Below are positions 9,383 to 18,602 of a stretch of 64,000 nucleotides of DNA, in pieces. The notes beneath the pieces were generated by a model. The model worked only from the letters and a program-made list of their open reading frames with translations, did no database searches and was not told the origin of the DNA. Source of the DNA: Trypanosoma brucei gambiense DAL972. Taxonomy: Eukaryota > Euglenozoa > Kinetoplastea > Trypanosomatida > Trypanosomatidae. Position 1 is the stretch's first letter. Each line of letters begins with the position of its first letter. The DNA lies in the NCBI RefSeq assembly GCF_000210295.1, contig NC_026743.1, forward strand, positions 2,418,001 to 2,482,000, read 5' to 3'. The position numbers were made by a program, and so were the translations under genes.

Positions 9383-10480
9383 AAAGGAACCCCCCTCCCT
9401 AACAAATGACAAAATGCAAACAGAATAGCATTACTCCACCGCAACCGTCAAAGCTTGCCCCGAGGGGCGGTGCTAGCCATATTGCTTCACATAAATACAA
9501 ATGCATATATATACATATTTATTTATTTATATTTTTCCCCCTAGTTGTTTGCGTCCCGTTTTGTTGCGGGACATGCCCATCCTTCGGTTAGAATCAGTTG
9601 GTTGCTGTGCAAACCGGGGGCGACAGGGAAGACACGGGGAACGCAGTAATAAAAGGCGCAGTCGCACAATTTGCATGGATGGGTGCTCGTATTTCCGCTG
9701 CGGTGAGAGGGCTTGGGTAGAGTGAATTTGCCTTTAAAACGTTTTCGCTTTTCTCTCAAGTGGGCACTATTTCCATGCATATGTCAGTGTTAAATTCCTG
9801 TTCACGGTTGGAAATTAACAGGGATTGCCGCATTAGCAACGGAGATGTCTAAAGAGAGATGCAGATCATGTTTTCCCTGTCCCACCTCGGAGTGTTGCTT
9901 CCCACATACTTTGAGTGTATCATGAGAATGTCACACTATCGTCAGTTTTCTGCATTCAAAGGGTTTAAGGCCGTACAAAAAAAAAAAAAAAATCCACCCG
10001 TAGCCGGCGTAAGATTAACTACGTGCAGCTGCGTCTCGATGTAACGTGGAAAAATGGATCGTGGTAGTTTGCGCAACTCTCTTTCCTCAAAAGACAGAAG
10101 CGGTCGGGAACGCCCAACGAAAACCTCTCATCACGGAGTTTCGTGGAACATCTGAACAGCTGCTGCAAATTCATTTGAGTTGCTGTCTATCTCCGCCTCT
10201 CTGATTCTCATTTACCTGAATATTAGATGTGCAGAACGCACATAAGGCAACGGCACTAAGTAAGCAAGTATAGAATCTCGGAGTTATAAAGACCGACTAC
10301 CGTTGCAACAACGAGCTCCTTCGGCACGCGAATATTTGCGAGAGATGCGGGGCTGAGACTTAGCAAATCAAATAAGGGGTAAGCGATCGGCATGGACAGT
10401 AGGCGAATTCCGTACAAAAGCCGTGGCAAAGCACCTTGATGGGCTACGGAAAGTACATGCTGAAGGTGGAAGAAACGAAT

Positions 10481-10484
<4 letters not shown>

Positions 10485-10514
<30 letters not shown>
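10485..10514. repeat. (TA)n microsatellite
   Basis: About 15 uninterrupted TA dinucleotides (ATATATATATATATATATAT and onward) between the last plus-strand gene and the PAG genes. Similar TA tracts occur at 20770-20793 and 43306-43329, inside the duplicated MARP 3' flank. Such tracts melt easily and vary in length between strains. Confidence 0.9.
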
Positions 10515-10515
<1 letters not shown>

Positions 10516-10552
10516 GTGAACGGTTGAGCCCCGCCGGGGGCGTATCGCTAGC

Positions 10553-10640
10553 GACTCGGCAGTGCTGACACCACCTCAACGTGGGCTCATGCATTCCGCT
10601 ACCTCGCATTTTTCGGGGGGGGGGGAATCCGGGGGCCGGG
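10553..10640 (+). mobile_element. Degenerate Pr77-like retroposon relic
   Basis: On the plus strand, CCACCTCAACGTGG (10571-10584) matches 14 consecutive bases of the Pr77 core seen at 1-77. It is followed at similar spacing by CCTCG, a short AT-rich loop and a CGGGG run, then GAATCC. This parallels the CCCCG-loop-CGGGG-GAAGCC order of the first copy. The sequence upstream of the core no longer matches well, and no body or poly(A) tail can be followed. It is probably a remnant of an ingi/SIDER-type element. A chance 14-base match in a window this size is unlikely but not excluded. Confidence 0.45.
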
Positions 10641-11061
10641 AGAGGTTCCACACTCTTATGGGGAACACTGTTTTGAATTCTCCGGCTACGGCACAACCGC
10701 TAACTACGTCCTGTCAGGCCAGCGTTTTCTTCACAGCATCCCCCCCCCCCCCCGCCCTCCCGTCCTGGAACGAAGACTATCTCGTCGAAATCCTTATGGC
10801 TTTCCTTCCCACGCCATCTTCTTTCGCATTAAGTGCCTCACAGTTGTTCAGCTACCTCAATTTCTTAACCGCATCGAATCTCCTTCCGAGAGTGCCATTT
10901 CCCACTTCTTGACTTACACCTCACCAGACACTGCTATTAACTGAAAAAAAAAAAAGTCAAACCCGGTCATTACACACTGTGCCAAAAAAAAAATATGAAA
11001 CGGCTCCCCACCTGAGCGAGAACCCTCATCATTGAATAAAAGCAAGTGTTGCAAGACCACT

Positions 11062-12183
11062 TTAAACCATCGCAGCGACAAGCGAAATTACCAACCGAAC
11101 CCTCCAATCACCATGCGAATGCACCGCCGAGTCCCCAAAAAAATTCTTTTGTCGCTTGTGTGTGAAATTCCCACACCTTCTGATCATGTAGTCAAGAAGC
11201 CGTTTCCCGCTACCGCTCGTGTCCTTGCTTGTCGTCATATTCTTTTCCTGCAAGCTTTCCAGTGCATCCTCAACCACTGCCAGCACCTCCTTGTTGATCT
11301 TCTGAAACTCTCCAAAAAGTTTCGCGGTCGATGTCAGGGTCGGCACTGTCTTGGTCGGGTGTTCCTCCCATACGACATCTGAACTGTAAGAACTTCCACG
11401 AACTGTGCCCTTTGCTCCAGAGCTGGCTTCCCCGCCCTTCTTAATGCCGAGCATCCCGTCACCCCAGGTAATGTGTTTTGTTGGCTCGATTTTGTAGCCT
11501 TTATTACGGGAATCCATGTGCACAAGATAGCCCCCACCATTTCCTCCCTTCGTCAGGTGGCAGTTCGCACCACTGCTTTCCAGTGGATCGGTGTTGTTAA
11601 GCTGCAGTGCTTCATCCAACATGGTTGCAAATTCCTTTCCATCACCATCAAAACCGCCGTCTTCACTAGCCCCAGTGCCGTCGAAACTTGCCGTCCCAAA
11701 GCACCCCGTGAAGTTTTGGCGATCTTTGACACAATAGCTATTGTTATCGTTTCCCCCAATAGGCCCCACGAAAACACTTAACATTTCATCCAGTCTCCCC
11801 GCTGCTAGTGACGCGGCTGCCACAAGTTTTGTCCCGACGTCCCACAGTTTCTTCACGAGTTTCCTTATCATCGCTTTCTTCCCTTCAAGGGTATATGTTA
11901 TAAACACCTTCGCCTTGGTACACTCGAAGCCACTCGAATTACTTCTCAATACCTTCAGTTTCGCATAATTCCCCATGTGACTCACCTTTTCCATCATCTT
12001 TTCGACCGCCTCCGTCTTAGTCAAAACATATCTGTACACGCCACTCTTCAGCATACGAGATGCACTGCAGATACCTCGCGCCGCCTCACCGGACAGCGGT
12101 CTGTTTGTTTCAGCGCTCCCGAACGAATGCAGCATAAACACCAACGCCACTAGCCCTTTTATTGCCTTCCCCATGGTTGTCAT
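11062..12183 (-). CDS. Procyclin-associated gene (PAG) family protein, second in the unit
   Basis: A 373-residue predicted surface or secreted protein. Residues 1-24 form a signal peptide (hydrophobic LVALVFMLHSFGSA). The body shares with the upstream PAG1-like protein an N-terminal helical region (EAARGICSASRMLKSGVYRY), an A-A-G-R-L-D-E element (AAGRLDEMLSVF), a GGGYL element and a WGDGMLGIKK/WGDGIFGVKK element, then an EE-P-T-x-x-VPTL stretch. There are several NxS/T sequons. The C terminus is hydrophobic (LVISLVAAMV) and could be a short GPI-addition signal or a remnant of one. PAG proteins are considered distant relatives of the ESAG6/7 transferrin receptor within the VSG superfamily; their function is not established. 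Upstream lies a tract ending TTTTAG four bases before the ATG, a clean splice acceptor. It could be PAG2 or PAG5; no symbol is assigned. Confidence 0.8.
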   Translation of the reverse strand: MTTMGKAIKGLVALVFMLHSFGSAETNRPLSGEAARGICSASRMLKSGVYRYVLTKTEAVEKMMEKVSHMGNYAKLKVLRSNSSGFECTKAKVFITYTLEGKKAMIRKLVKKLWDVGTKLVAAASLAAGRLDEMLSVFVGPIGGNDNNSYCVKDRQNFTGCFGTASFDGTGASEDGGFDGDGKEFATMLDEALQLNNTDPLESSGANCHLTKGGNGGGYLVHMDSRNKGYKIEPTKHITWGDGMLGIKKGGEASSGAKGTVRGSSYSSDVVWEEHPTKTVPTLTSTAKLFGEFQKINKEVLAVVEDALESLQEKNMTTSKDTSGSGKRLLDYMIRRCGNFTHKRQKNFFGDSAVHSHGDWRVRLVISLVAAMV

Positions 12184-12298
12184 ATCGCTAAAACTAACGC
12201 GAAAGGGAAAAAATGTGATTTATCAGCCCCTCTGTTATACTAATTTTCTAGATCTTTCGTGCTAACGTTTGAATAATGGAGTAAATCACCCAAAATAT

Positions 12299-13522
12299 TT
12301 AGTCGTCCTTTCCCCAATTTCCGCCAAATATCTTCCTCCACGCCTTTCTGAACATTCTTCGGAAGAAGCTCCTCCTCCCCAACCCTCCACACAACCCAAT
12401 CTCCGTCATCAGAAGATCTTTGTCGGCATCCTTTACCTGACTTGCCGAGAGCCAATCCTGTTTAGTACGGCTATTCAGCGCGGAAACGTTTTCAATTGGA
12501 AGACTTCCTAGTCCATTTAGTATTTTCATGGCATCCGCCCTCCTCCCAATAGTTTTTTCTGTCCACTCCTCCGTGAGACTCCTATATATGTCGCCGTACT
12601 CACTTACCTGCTCTTCAAACGCCCGGTAAGCATCCATTGCTGCCCTCAGTGTGGGGACGTTTGTTGTTGGATTTTCCTCCCACATCATATCGTAACTATA
12701 TGTCTCATTCCTCGTATCTCCTATGTATGCGGTTTCGCCAACTCCATCTTTCTTTACTCCAAAGATTCCATCGCCCCAAAGCAAGTTAGTCGTGAGGCTC
12801 GCGTTTCCCAGGTATCCTCCCCCCGAACTTCCGCGCACCAGCTGACACCCCTGTGACTCCCCTCCCGTGTATCTTGGGTCGTTATTGCTCGGCTTTAGGT
12901 GCCTTCTAATTGCTTCCTCCAGGTTTGCTCTGCCCTCCGCTTGTGAACCCTTTTTCTCTTCAACATCCTCTACAGAGAGGAATTCTGCAGCATCTACAGC
13001 CGTTTTCCCCCCTTGAAAACAATCGTGAAGCTCCGCCTTAGTTGCTGCTTCACCTCGTGCACCCGCAGCGCAAGAAAAAAATTCAACCCCGTTTCTGTTA
13101 TTCGGTTGCTGGAAAACACTAACGAACTCATCCAACCTCCCCGCCGCTATCCCTGCTGCTCCTACCGCTGAGTATCCAAGATATCTCAACCTCTTCAATT
13201 CTCTCCTCTTCACCCTATTCACTTTACTCCCCACACGTTTCAAAAACTTCGCGATCCCCGTGCACGAGGTCCAATTGCCATTTCCCCCTTCATTTCCCCT
13301 AACCCTCACAATCTTTAACCTCACCAACTCCACCATATCCTCAAACTCCCTCACCTTCTCGGTTGCATACTTAGTTTTCGCTTGGACGAAGGCATACACC
13401 GATTTCAGCCTCTTCGACGCATTGCAGAGCGCCTCCGCAGCTCCACTCAAACTCAGTGCGCCACTGTCCGCGGAGGCGCTACCAGTAAGTACAAAAAAGG
13501 ACACAATCACTAATACCTTCAT
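12299..13522 (-). CDS. PAG1: Procyclin-associated gene 1-like protein
   Basis: A 407-residue protein, first gene after EP2 in the procyclin unit, which is the position of PAG1. The start chosen at 13522 gives a classical signal peptide (MKVLVIVSFFVLTGSASA). The frame runs on upstream to 13621, but that part encodes a pyrimidine-rich tract (CTTTTTCGCTTGACCTTTGC) ending in AG nine to twelve bases before the chosen ATG, so it looks like the splice acceptor rather than protein. The mature part has helices with many K and R, the AAGRLDE, GGGYL and WGDGIFGVKK elements shared with its downstream paralogue, sequons such as NWTS and NASL, and a very basic C terminus (RRSFFRRMFRKAWRKIFGG) with no hydrophobic tail. 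It may therefore be secreted or held by partners rather than GPI-anchored. Function unknown; PAG deletion is reported to be tolerated in culture (recalled). Confidence 0.78.
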   Translation of the reverse strand: MKVLVIVSFFVLTGSASADSGALSLSGAAEALCNASKRLKSVYAFVQAKTKYATEKVREFEDMVELVRLKIVRVRGNEGGNGNWTSCTGIAKFLKRVGSKVNRVKRRELKRLRYLGYSAVGAAGIAAGRLDEFVSVFQQPNNRNGVEFFSCAAGARGEAATKAELHDCFQGGKTAVDAAEFLSVEDVEEKKGSQAEGRANLEEAIRRHLKPSNNDPRYTGGESQGCQLVRGSSGGGYLGNASLTTNLLWGDGIFGVKKDGVGETAYIGDTRNETYSYDMMWEENPTTNVPTLRAAMDAYRAFEEQVSEYGDIYRSLTEEWTEKTIGRRADAMKILNGLGSLPIENVSALNSRTKQDWLSASQVKDADKDLLMTEIGLCGGLGRRSFFRRMFRKAWRKIFGGNWGKDD

Positions 13523-15062
13523 GAGCGTGCGAACCCTATTCGCGATGGCAAAGGTCAAGCGAAAAAGGATAATCAAAGAGACCATTTTCGATGATTGATG
13601 AAACGGAAAAGACCGCGGCAAGTTGTGACGCTCCCACTTGGGGACTGGAAAATCCGCCGGGGGTGCGCCTGCCAGATTCAGGCTTCAGCAACGGCAACGG
13701 CGTTAGTGTTGGCGGGGAAGGGAAGGTGCAAGGCGCCTTTTTGCAGCTGGAATTTAAAGCTTAACCGACAGCATGAAATCATCCGTGGCACTGTCTTATT
13801 TCCCTCCAAAACCATTGGATACGCTGTGGTTGGCACACGGCCCATTGCCATCAATTGCTGAGGTGGGCTCGTGTTGCCGGCGGTGGGATCCAATGCACTA
13901 TGGCGCATCAGAGAAGGAAGAGCGACCCCCCCCTGATACTTAGGGGGGTAAAAACAGGGTTTCCAGGCTACAAACCGTTCTTAACGCTATCCGCGACAAC
14001 ACGTTGGTGGGGGGGGGGGGGTAGGAAAGTGTCGGGTAGGGGCTTAAAAGTGAGATTGGCCGATGGCAACTGTTGTCGACATGGCATAAAACCCTAACCG
14101 CACCCCGCCGACACTTAGAAATTAGGTCCAGGAAAGAAAGTCAAGCCCGACCAAGGACCTCCTTTTCTTCGGTTTTGGCTTTGTCGAAAGGACACGAAAT
14201 CGATCCACCGCGGGGCGCGCAGTGGACTTGTTACTTATTTAACTGACTCCTAAACAAGAAAGCTCCCCTGCGGCGCGCGACGCACATCATCTCAAAGGCG
14301 ATGTGGGAGAGAAAACACTGCGAGAACATATGACCACCGACGAGCCGGTGAATGCCCCAGAAGTATTTCAAAAAAATGTCACACCCTCCATCGATTGTCC
14401 CAGAGTATTTCACAAAGTGGACCAAAACAGAGGGCAGTGCAGTAAATACGTAAAGTTCATGGAAACAACGCGCTTACCCTCTCCACAGCCTCTCCTCCCC
14501 AACAGATAAAGTGGCAGCAGCTCACTCAACTGAATCGCTCCCCTGACGAGAACGGTTAAATAAAGGCAAGGCAAAAGGCAAAACACCGCTCAGGCCTCAA
14601 TTTTGAGCAGTTACGGTGAACTCCCTCAAGGTGCTTTAAAGTTTCCCCGACATATTAACAAACATTATGATGCACCACCGTAGGCGAAGAAGGAATCATC
14701 ACCAGGAATGTGCTTCCTTCAACCGCTGCTTCCCATGTTGCAACTCCACGGTGTCAAACGGAAGCTGCGATGGCGGAAATATCGAGGGACAAATCGCTTG
14801 AGTCAACAAAAGTCCATTTGTCTCCCATTTCTAGCCTGAGGTTTTAGAAGGAACTATTTTCCCAGTACGAAAAAAGGACAAGGCAAAAAGTTCGAAAAAA
14901 AAAAAGTTCAGTCACAAATGGAGGAGGTTGCTGTCAACCATTGCAGGAACGAGACATAGGAGAAGACCGCAAATGCAGTGGATGAATTTTTGACAAAACC
15001 ATACGAATGGTTTACAGAAGAAACCGTTTGGTAAAAGCGAAGGAACACATTGACAGGCACAC

Positions 15063-15084
15063 GCAGAAGTCTACAGGGCTGCGT
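15063..15084 (-). promoter_or_regulatory. EP2 3' UTR stem-loop (procyclin 16-mer region)
   Basis: On the minus strand CGCAG and CTGCG pair around the loop CCCTGTAGACTT, and the stem can be extended outwards by CAC/GTG. The same loop with a compensatory change in the stem occurs after EP1. A conserved 16-mer stem-loop of procyclin 3' UTRs is known to raise translation and mRNA stability in insect-stage cells; the position about 205 bases after the stop codon fits it. Identity with the published element is from memory. Confidence 0.7.
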
Positions 15085-15127
15085 GCTACCGCCGACGGTT
15101 CCAAGACATAAAACAAAAAATAGAACT

Positions 15128-15156
15128 CAAAAAAATGGGTTGAAAAAAATATTATG
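15128..15156 (-). promoter_or_regulatory. EP2 3' UTR U-rich element
   Basis: Read on the minus strand this is CATAATATTTTTTTCAACCC and a following T7 run. It corresponds in position and composition to the U-rich 26-mer of procyclin mRNAs, an instability and silencing element active in bloodstream forms (established for the family). It is more diverged than the EP1 version. Confidence 0.55.
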
Positions 15157-15288
15157 CGTGTCAGTGTCCTGTCACAAAGGAACGCCATGAAGCGAGCGCA
15201 TCGCGCCAAAGGAAGGGTTAAATAAACAATTGGGATCACCCTTGTTAAAAAGTTTTGACCCTCCAGAGAATTTTCTCTTTACATGAGC

Positions 15289-15672
15289 TTAGAATGCGGC
15301 AACGAGACCAACGGCCGCGATTGCAAACGGAAGTGCAACAGACTTCAGCGTTGCAGCACCAGGTTCAGGTTCTGGTTCAGGTTCAGGTTCGGGTTCGGGT
15401 TCCGGTTCAGGTTCTGGCTTTGGCTCGGGTTCAGGTTCGGGTTCGGGTTCAGGTTCAGGTTCAGGTTCGGGTTCGGGTTCGGGTTCGGGTTCAGGGTCAG
15501 TGCCATTGGTATCGTCGTCGCTGACCTTGGTTCCCTTCCCGCCTTTGCCTTTGCCTCCCTTAGTAAGACCCTTGTCTTCTGGTCCTTCAGCGGCTGCGGC
15601 AAATCCCACGCCAGCGAAGAGGTTCGCGCTGAACAGAAGAACAGCGAGCAGATAAAGGGAACGAGGTGCCAT
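15289..15672 (-). CDS. EP2: EP procyclin (EP2 position)
   Basis: A 127-residue GPI-anchored coat protein of the tsetse-stage parasite. Residues 1-27 are the signal peptide, followed by the N-terminal domain ([20 protein letters not shown]), a TNGT glycosylation sequon, and a Glu-Pro dipeptide array of about 25 units with one Lys-Pro interruption. It ends with the GPI signal starting [20 protein letters not shown]. The array forms an extended rod shielding the membrane. It differs from the upstream copy in SDDD before the sequon, no Asp-Pro second unit, and more dipeptides. The 5' UTR is nearly identical to that of EP1 back to about 15723, with the splice acceptor AG at 15704-15705. EP2 is named by position; isoform naming should be checked because EP2 of some strains is described as unglycosylated. 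Confidence 0.93.
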   Translation of the reverse strand: MAPRSLYLLAVLLFSANLFAGVGFAAAAEGPEDKGLTKGGKGKGGKGTKVSDDDTNGTDPEPEPEPEPEPEPEPEPEPEPEPEPKPEPEPEPEPEPEPEPEPEPGAATLKSVALPFAIAAVGLVAAF

Positions 15673-16332
15673 TGTGAATTTTACTTTTTGGTGTAATTGA
15701 AGTCTTCAAGTTGAAAAAAATGGGGAAATGGTATATATGAATGCGCACATCAACTGGGATAACCAGCGTTGCATTGCCCTCTCATCTCTGAGGGACAATT
15801 AACCGAAACTCGGATAAATAAATCACTCTCCCGACAAGAATAGCTCAAGAGGGGGAGAGGCAATAGAAAAGGCACAGCACTCAGCCCTTAACTGCCTGTA
15901 GTAACCGCTGCGAGCTTCCTTCCATATTCATACAAAGTCTTCAAAAGCACACACCCGTCAACCTCCAACATCGTTTCTCCAGCAGAAACGCAGCAGTGGG
16001 GGGCCCATCTGAAGCAGGGAAACACTGCACATAAAACCACCAATGAAATAAAGCAACATGCAGACCCCTTCGCCCAAGTTGGCCGGTCTAACACTTGTTT
16101 CCCATTTCTGGCCTGAAGGTTTAGAAGGAACTATTATTCGAACCCAAAAGAAGAGAAGGCAAAAAATTTAATGAAATAGCTCATCCAACAAATTAAAAGG
16201 CAGAGCGCCAAATTCACACGCAGCACGCACAATAACACAAGGCACCAATAATAATTTTAAGATCCAAATTCAAAGGAATGAAAAAAAATAGAAGTGAAAC
16301 GCTTAAAATTATGGAATACGCAACCGAAACAT

Positions 16333-16354
16333 CACAGAAATCTACAGGGCTGTG
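16333..16354 (-). promoter_or_regulatory. EP1 3' UTR stem-loop (procyclin 16-mer region)
   Basis: On the minus strand CACAG and CTGTG pair around the loop CCCTGTAGATTT. Against the EP2 element the second stem pair changes from G-C to A-T on both sides, so pairing is preserved, and the loop differs at one base. It lies about 200 bases after the EP1 stop codon, as in EP2. Confidence 0.75.
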
Positions 16355-16395
16355 GGTCTCAGGCGATGGTTAATAAGGCATTAGAAAGGATGTCA

Positions 16396-16425
16396 CCAAA
16401 AAAATATAACGAAAAAATATTAAAT
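16396..16425 (-). promoter_or_regulatory. EP1 3' UTR U-rich 26-mer
   Basis: The minus strand reads ATTTAATATTTTTTCGTTAT and continues into a T7 run and GG. This fits the U-rich 26-mer that destabilises procyclin mRNA and blocks its translation in bloodstream forms (established knowledge, sequence recalled from memory). Confidence 0.7.
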
Positions 16426-16555
16426 GAATGTCCACACTTGTTTTACAAGAAACAGCAGGAAACAAACACGATGCACCATATGGAGGCGATATAAATGAAA
16501 GGAACCTTTTCAAAGGGTTTCGTTCCTCCGAGGCGCTTTACACGCTTGCATCCGC

Positions 16556-16903
16556 TTAGAATGCGGCAACGAGAGCAGCAGCCGCGATTGCGAACGGAAG
16601 TGCAACGGATTTCAGCGTTGCAGCACCAGGTTCAGGTTCTGGTTCAGGTTCCGGCTCGGGTTCAGGTTCAGGTTCCGGTTCGGGTTCGGGTTCAGGTTCG
16701 GGTTCGGGTTCGGGTTCAGGGTCGGGGTCAGTGCCATTGGTATCGTCGGCGCCGACCTTGGTTCCCTTCTCGCCTTTGCCTTTGCCTCCCTTAGTAAGAC
16801 CCTTGTCTTCTGGTCCTTCAGCGGCTGCGGCAAATCCCACGCCAGCGAAGAGGTTCGCGCTGAACAGAAGAACAGCGAGCAGATAAAGGGAACGAGGTGC
16901 CAT
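16556..16903 (-). CDS. EP1: EP procyclin (EP1)
   Basis: A 115-residue procyclin and the first gene after the promoter. It has a 27-residue signal peptide, the N-terminal domain ending [20 protein letters not shown] with its N-glycosylation sequon, a Glu-Pro array of about 18 units that starts with a second Asp-Pro, and a GPI-addition signal beginning [24 protein letters not shown] before the sequon is the form I associate with EP1. The protein covers insect-stage cells in millions of copies. Expression is by RNA polymerase I followed by strong 3' UTR control. The splice acceptor AG at 16935-16936 is preceded by a long T/C tract (16942-16972) and leaves a 31-base leader before the ATG. Confidence 0.95.
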   Translation of the reverse strand: MAPRSLYLLAVLLFSANLFAGVGFAAAAEGPEDKGLTKGGKGKGEKGTKVGADDTNGTDPDPEPEPEPEPEPEPEPEPEPEPEPEPEPEPEPGAATLKSVALPFAIAAAALVAAF

Positions 16904-16933
16904 TGTGAATTTTACTTTTTGGTGTAATTGAAG

Positions 16934-16973
16934 TCTTCAAGTTGAAAAAAATGGGGAAAAGGAAAAAAAAACT
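16934..16973 (-). promoter_or_regulatory. EP1 trans-splice acceptor and polypyrimidine tract
   Basis: On the minus strand a T9-CC-TTTT-CCCC-A-T7 tract is followed by CAACTTGAAG. The terminal AG (16935-16936) is the expected spliced-leader addition site. The same tract and acceptor, apart from the T9 part, precede EP2, which shows that the duplicated unit began near this point. Confidence 0.8.
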
Positions 16974-16989
16974 CGAAGGCGCGTGCAGC

Positions 16990-17270
16990 GATCACGAGAA
17001 CATCTTAAACTCAGTACTCACCTAATAACCCCTATTTTCAATGCACGCCCACCCAGAGACACGGAACAGCACAAAACAACCATATCACTTCCACAATATG
17101 GACATTTTGCACAAAATGCACTATTGACTAGTACTCAACTATACTGATAAGAGATACCTATCAGACATGATATACTGTGAAAAGGACATTAAGCTCACTA
17201 TGCATCTGAAAACGCTTTCACCTCACAACCTACTGGCACACACCTTCCCACCTAACCCCAATGACAACAA
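16990..17270 (-). promoter_or_regulatory. EP procyclin RNA polymerase I promoter
   Basis: This is the region immediately upstream of the EP1 splice acceptor on the minus strand. The sequence (for example GTGCATTTTGTGCAAAATGT, GGTTGTTTTGTGCTGTTCCG and GGGGTTATTAGGTGAGTACT) matches my memory of the procyclin promoter used in trypanosome work. It includes the core close to the start site and upstream elements extending to about -250. The start of transcription is expected about 85 bases upstream of the acceptor, near 17010-17020. It drives EP1, EP2 and the PAG genes, and is one of the few protein-coding Pol I promoters known in eukaryotes. Exact element borders cannot be set here. Confidence 0.8.
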
Positions 17271-18602
17271 AGGTTGACTGCACCTCACATCTGAGGGAGA
17301 GGTCCAGGGGAGCGGTGCCTGTTCGCGGTGCGGAATTGTTGTTTCCCCCTCTTCCTCATCCGCCCCCTCGGTTCCGTGGGCCCCGACTCCCGAAGAGTTT
17401 TCGAGAATTGATAATAGAGAAGGGATTCGCTCACCATACTCGGAACAATACACTTGTCAGAAGTTTGGCAATCCAGTTTGGGGGCACTGAAAAGCACTTT
17501 GTGGTGAATCAGCGGCATTTAGGCCGGCAGCGGTATGTTTTGCTACGAAACACCGGGCATCGAAGAAGTCTGAAAGCCCTTCAGCACGACGGCTGATGGA
17601 GAACGCTGGTAAAGTTTTCCTTTCATGCGCTCTCAACGAGAACTAGCAGAAATTAAAACCAATTTCGGCGGATAACGGCCCCGCAACTCGGCACATCGGC
17701 GGCGTTGGTGGGCCGACTCACCAATAAAACGAGCCGACACCTGCCCCCACACACACCGGCATATGAAGGGGGCACCTTCGGTGGGCACGCGACTCCCAAT
17801 GAGCTTTTGCCGTGGTGGGAACCGTGGCGCGCCTGATTGGTTGAAATTCCGTCGGCACAATGACCTACCAGGATGCGTTGGGCTTGGTTAAGGATGTTCG
17901 CGCTTTGGGGAAACGAAGACCCACGCTCAGCGGAGCCTGAACATGGGACCACATCTGCGTGGTTTATTGGGCTGCCAAGGCCTCCGAAAGGCGAGCCCGA
18001 TCCTGGAAGCGGGTGGAGCAAGCTCCTAAAAGGGTTGCTCTCCCGCGTTTCACGGCCCACTGCCTACGCGCGCAGGGTAAGTAAATTGGCTTAGACATGG
18101 CCCCCGAAAGGGGAAAAAGAAGGTCAAGGATGGCAACCGGGTTCTGTCCGTGACATTGCGAGGGGCAATTGGTTGCCATGACCGGAAGGCGCCCGCCACC
18201 CATGGGTTTCTACCAACCCCCAAATGAGGCGAGGGTTTTGCAGGCTAGGAATATCTATGATTGAATCAAATATTGCCATGCCTCCCCCCGATGCGGGACA
18301 CGCAAATGCGTTACGCTCCCCCCCCCCCCCAAGGGACCGAACGCACAGCCTCCTCCACGAGGTGGAACAAAGGAAACGGTAGGATAGCAGCGGCGCACGA
18401 CCACCACACAACCACTGAGCACACCGATGAGAAGCGATACGCTTGGAACATGGGGCGCACCGAAGGAGAAGAGCACTGAAGAAAGGGGCGGAGCGGGTGA
18501 ATCGAAGGGCTCCCCGAATGTAAACACGCGCGCACTGAAGAACACACGCCGCAAGAGTTGCTCAAAGTCAGCGCGACCCGGGTGTTGCATTGCACCTAGG
18601 CG

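Larger units (their letters stand above)
9383..11061. other. Convergent strand-switch zone between the Pol II unit and the procyclin unit
   Basis: 1.7 kb with no supported gene, where plus-strand transcription ending at 9382 meets minus-strand transcription of the PAG genes ending at 11062. Direct observations are an A15 run near 9977-9991, a (TA)n tract at 10485-10514, a G11 run near 10616-10626, a C14 run near 10740-10753, A-runs at 10944-10954 and 10984-10993, and a Pr77-like relic at about 10553-10640. Convergent regions are termination zones in trypanosomes (family knowledge). Here the incoming minus-strand unit is probably transcribed by RNA polymerase I. No terminator sequence is recognised. 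Confidence 0.6.
13523..15288 (-). other. EP2-PAG1 intergenic region including the EP2 3' UTR
   Basis: 1.77 kb with no supported gene. The right-hand 300 bp is the EP2 3' UTR with a U-rich element and stem-loop. A block near 14822-14859 (TCCCATTTCTAGCCTGAGGT) matches 16098-16135 downstream of EP1, showing that the 3' flanks of both procyclin genes come from one duplicated unit. A G13 run lies near 14007-14019. Bases 13530-13572 are the splice tract of PAG1. Confidence 0.6.
15673..16555 (-). other. EP1-EP2 intergenic region including the EP1 3' UTR
   Basis: 883 bp without a gene. It comprises the EP1 3' UTR (16555 down to about 16270), a segment matching the EP2 downstream flank, and the EP2 5' UTR and splice tract. 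The plus-strand A-rich sequence is the complement of U-rich UTR. Confidence 0.6.

Noticed and set aside
10256..10696. 146-codon minus-strand open frame as a third PAG gene or its remnant
   Set aside because: No signal peptide and none of the PAG elements (AAGRLDE, GGGYL, WGDG). It includes the TA microsatellite as a run of Ile-Tyr.
13855..14097. G-rich segment (G13 run near 14007-14019, and 13918-13950) as a possible functional G-quadruplex
   Set aside because: There are not four well-spaced G tracts on one strand, and no conserved counterpart after EP1.
15255..15524. GGTTCAGGTTCGGGTTCGGG runs resembling telomeric or simple repeats on the plus strand
   Set aside because: This is the complement of the Glu-Pro coding array of EP2; the same holds at 16620-16735 for EP1.
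18281..18367. Third Pr77-like sequence on the minus strand (CTCCCCCCGATG and CCTCCACGAGGTGG)
   Set aside because: Only short imperfect matches with a C-run between them; too weak to separate from chance.
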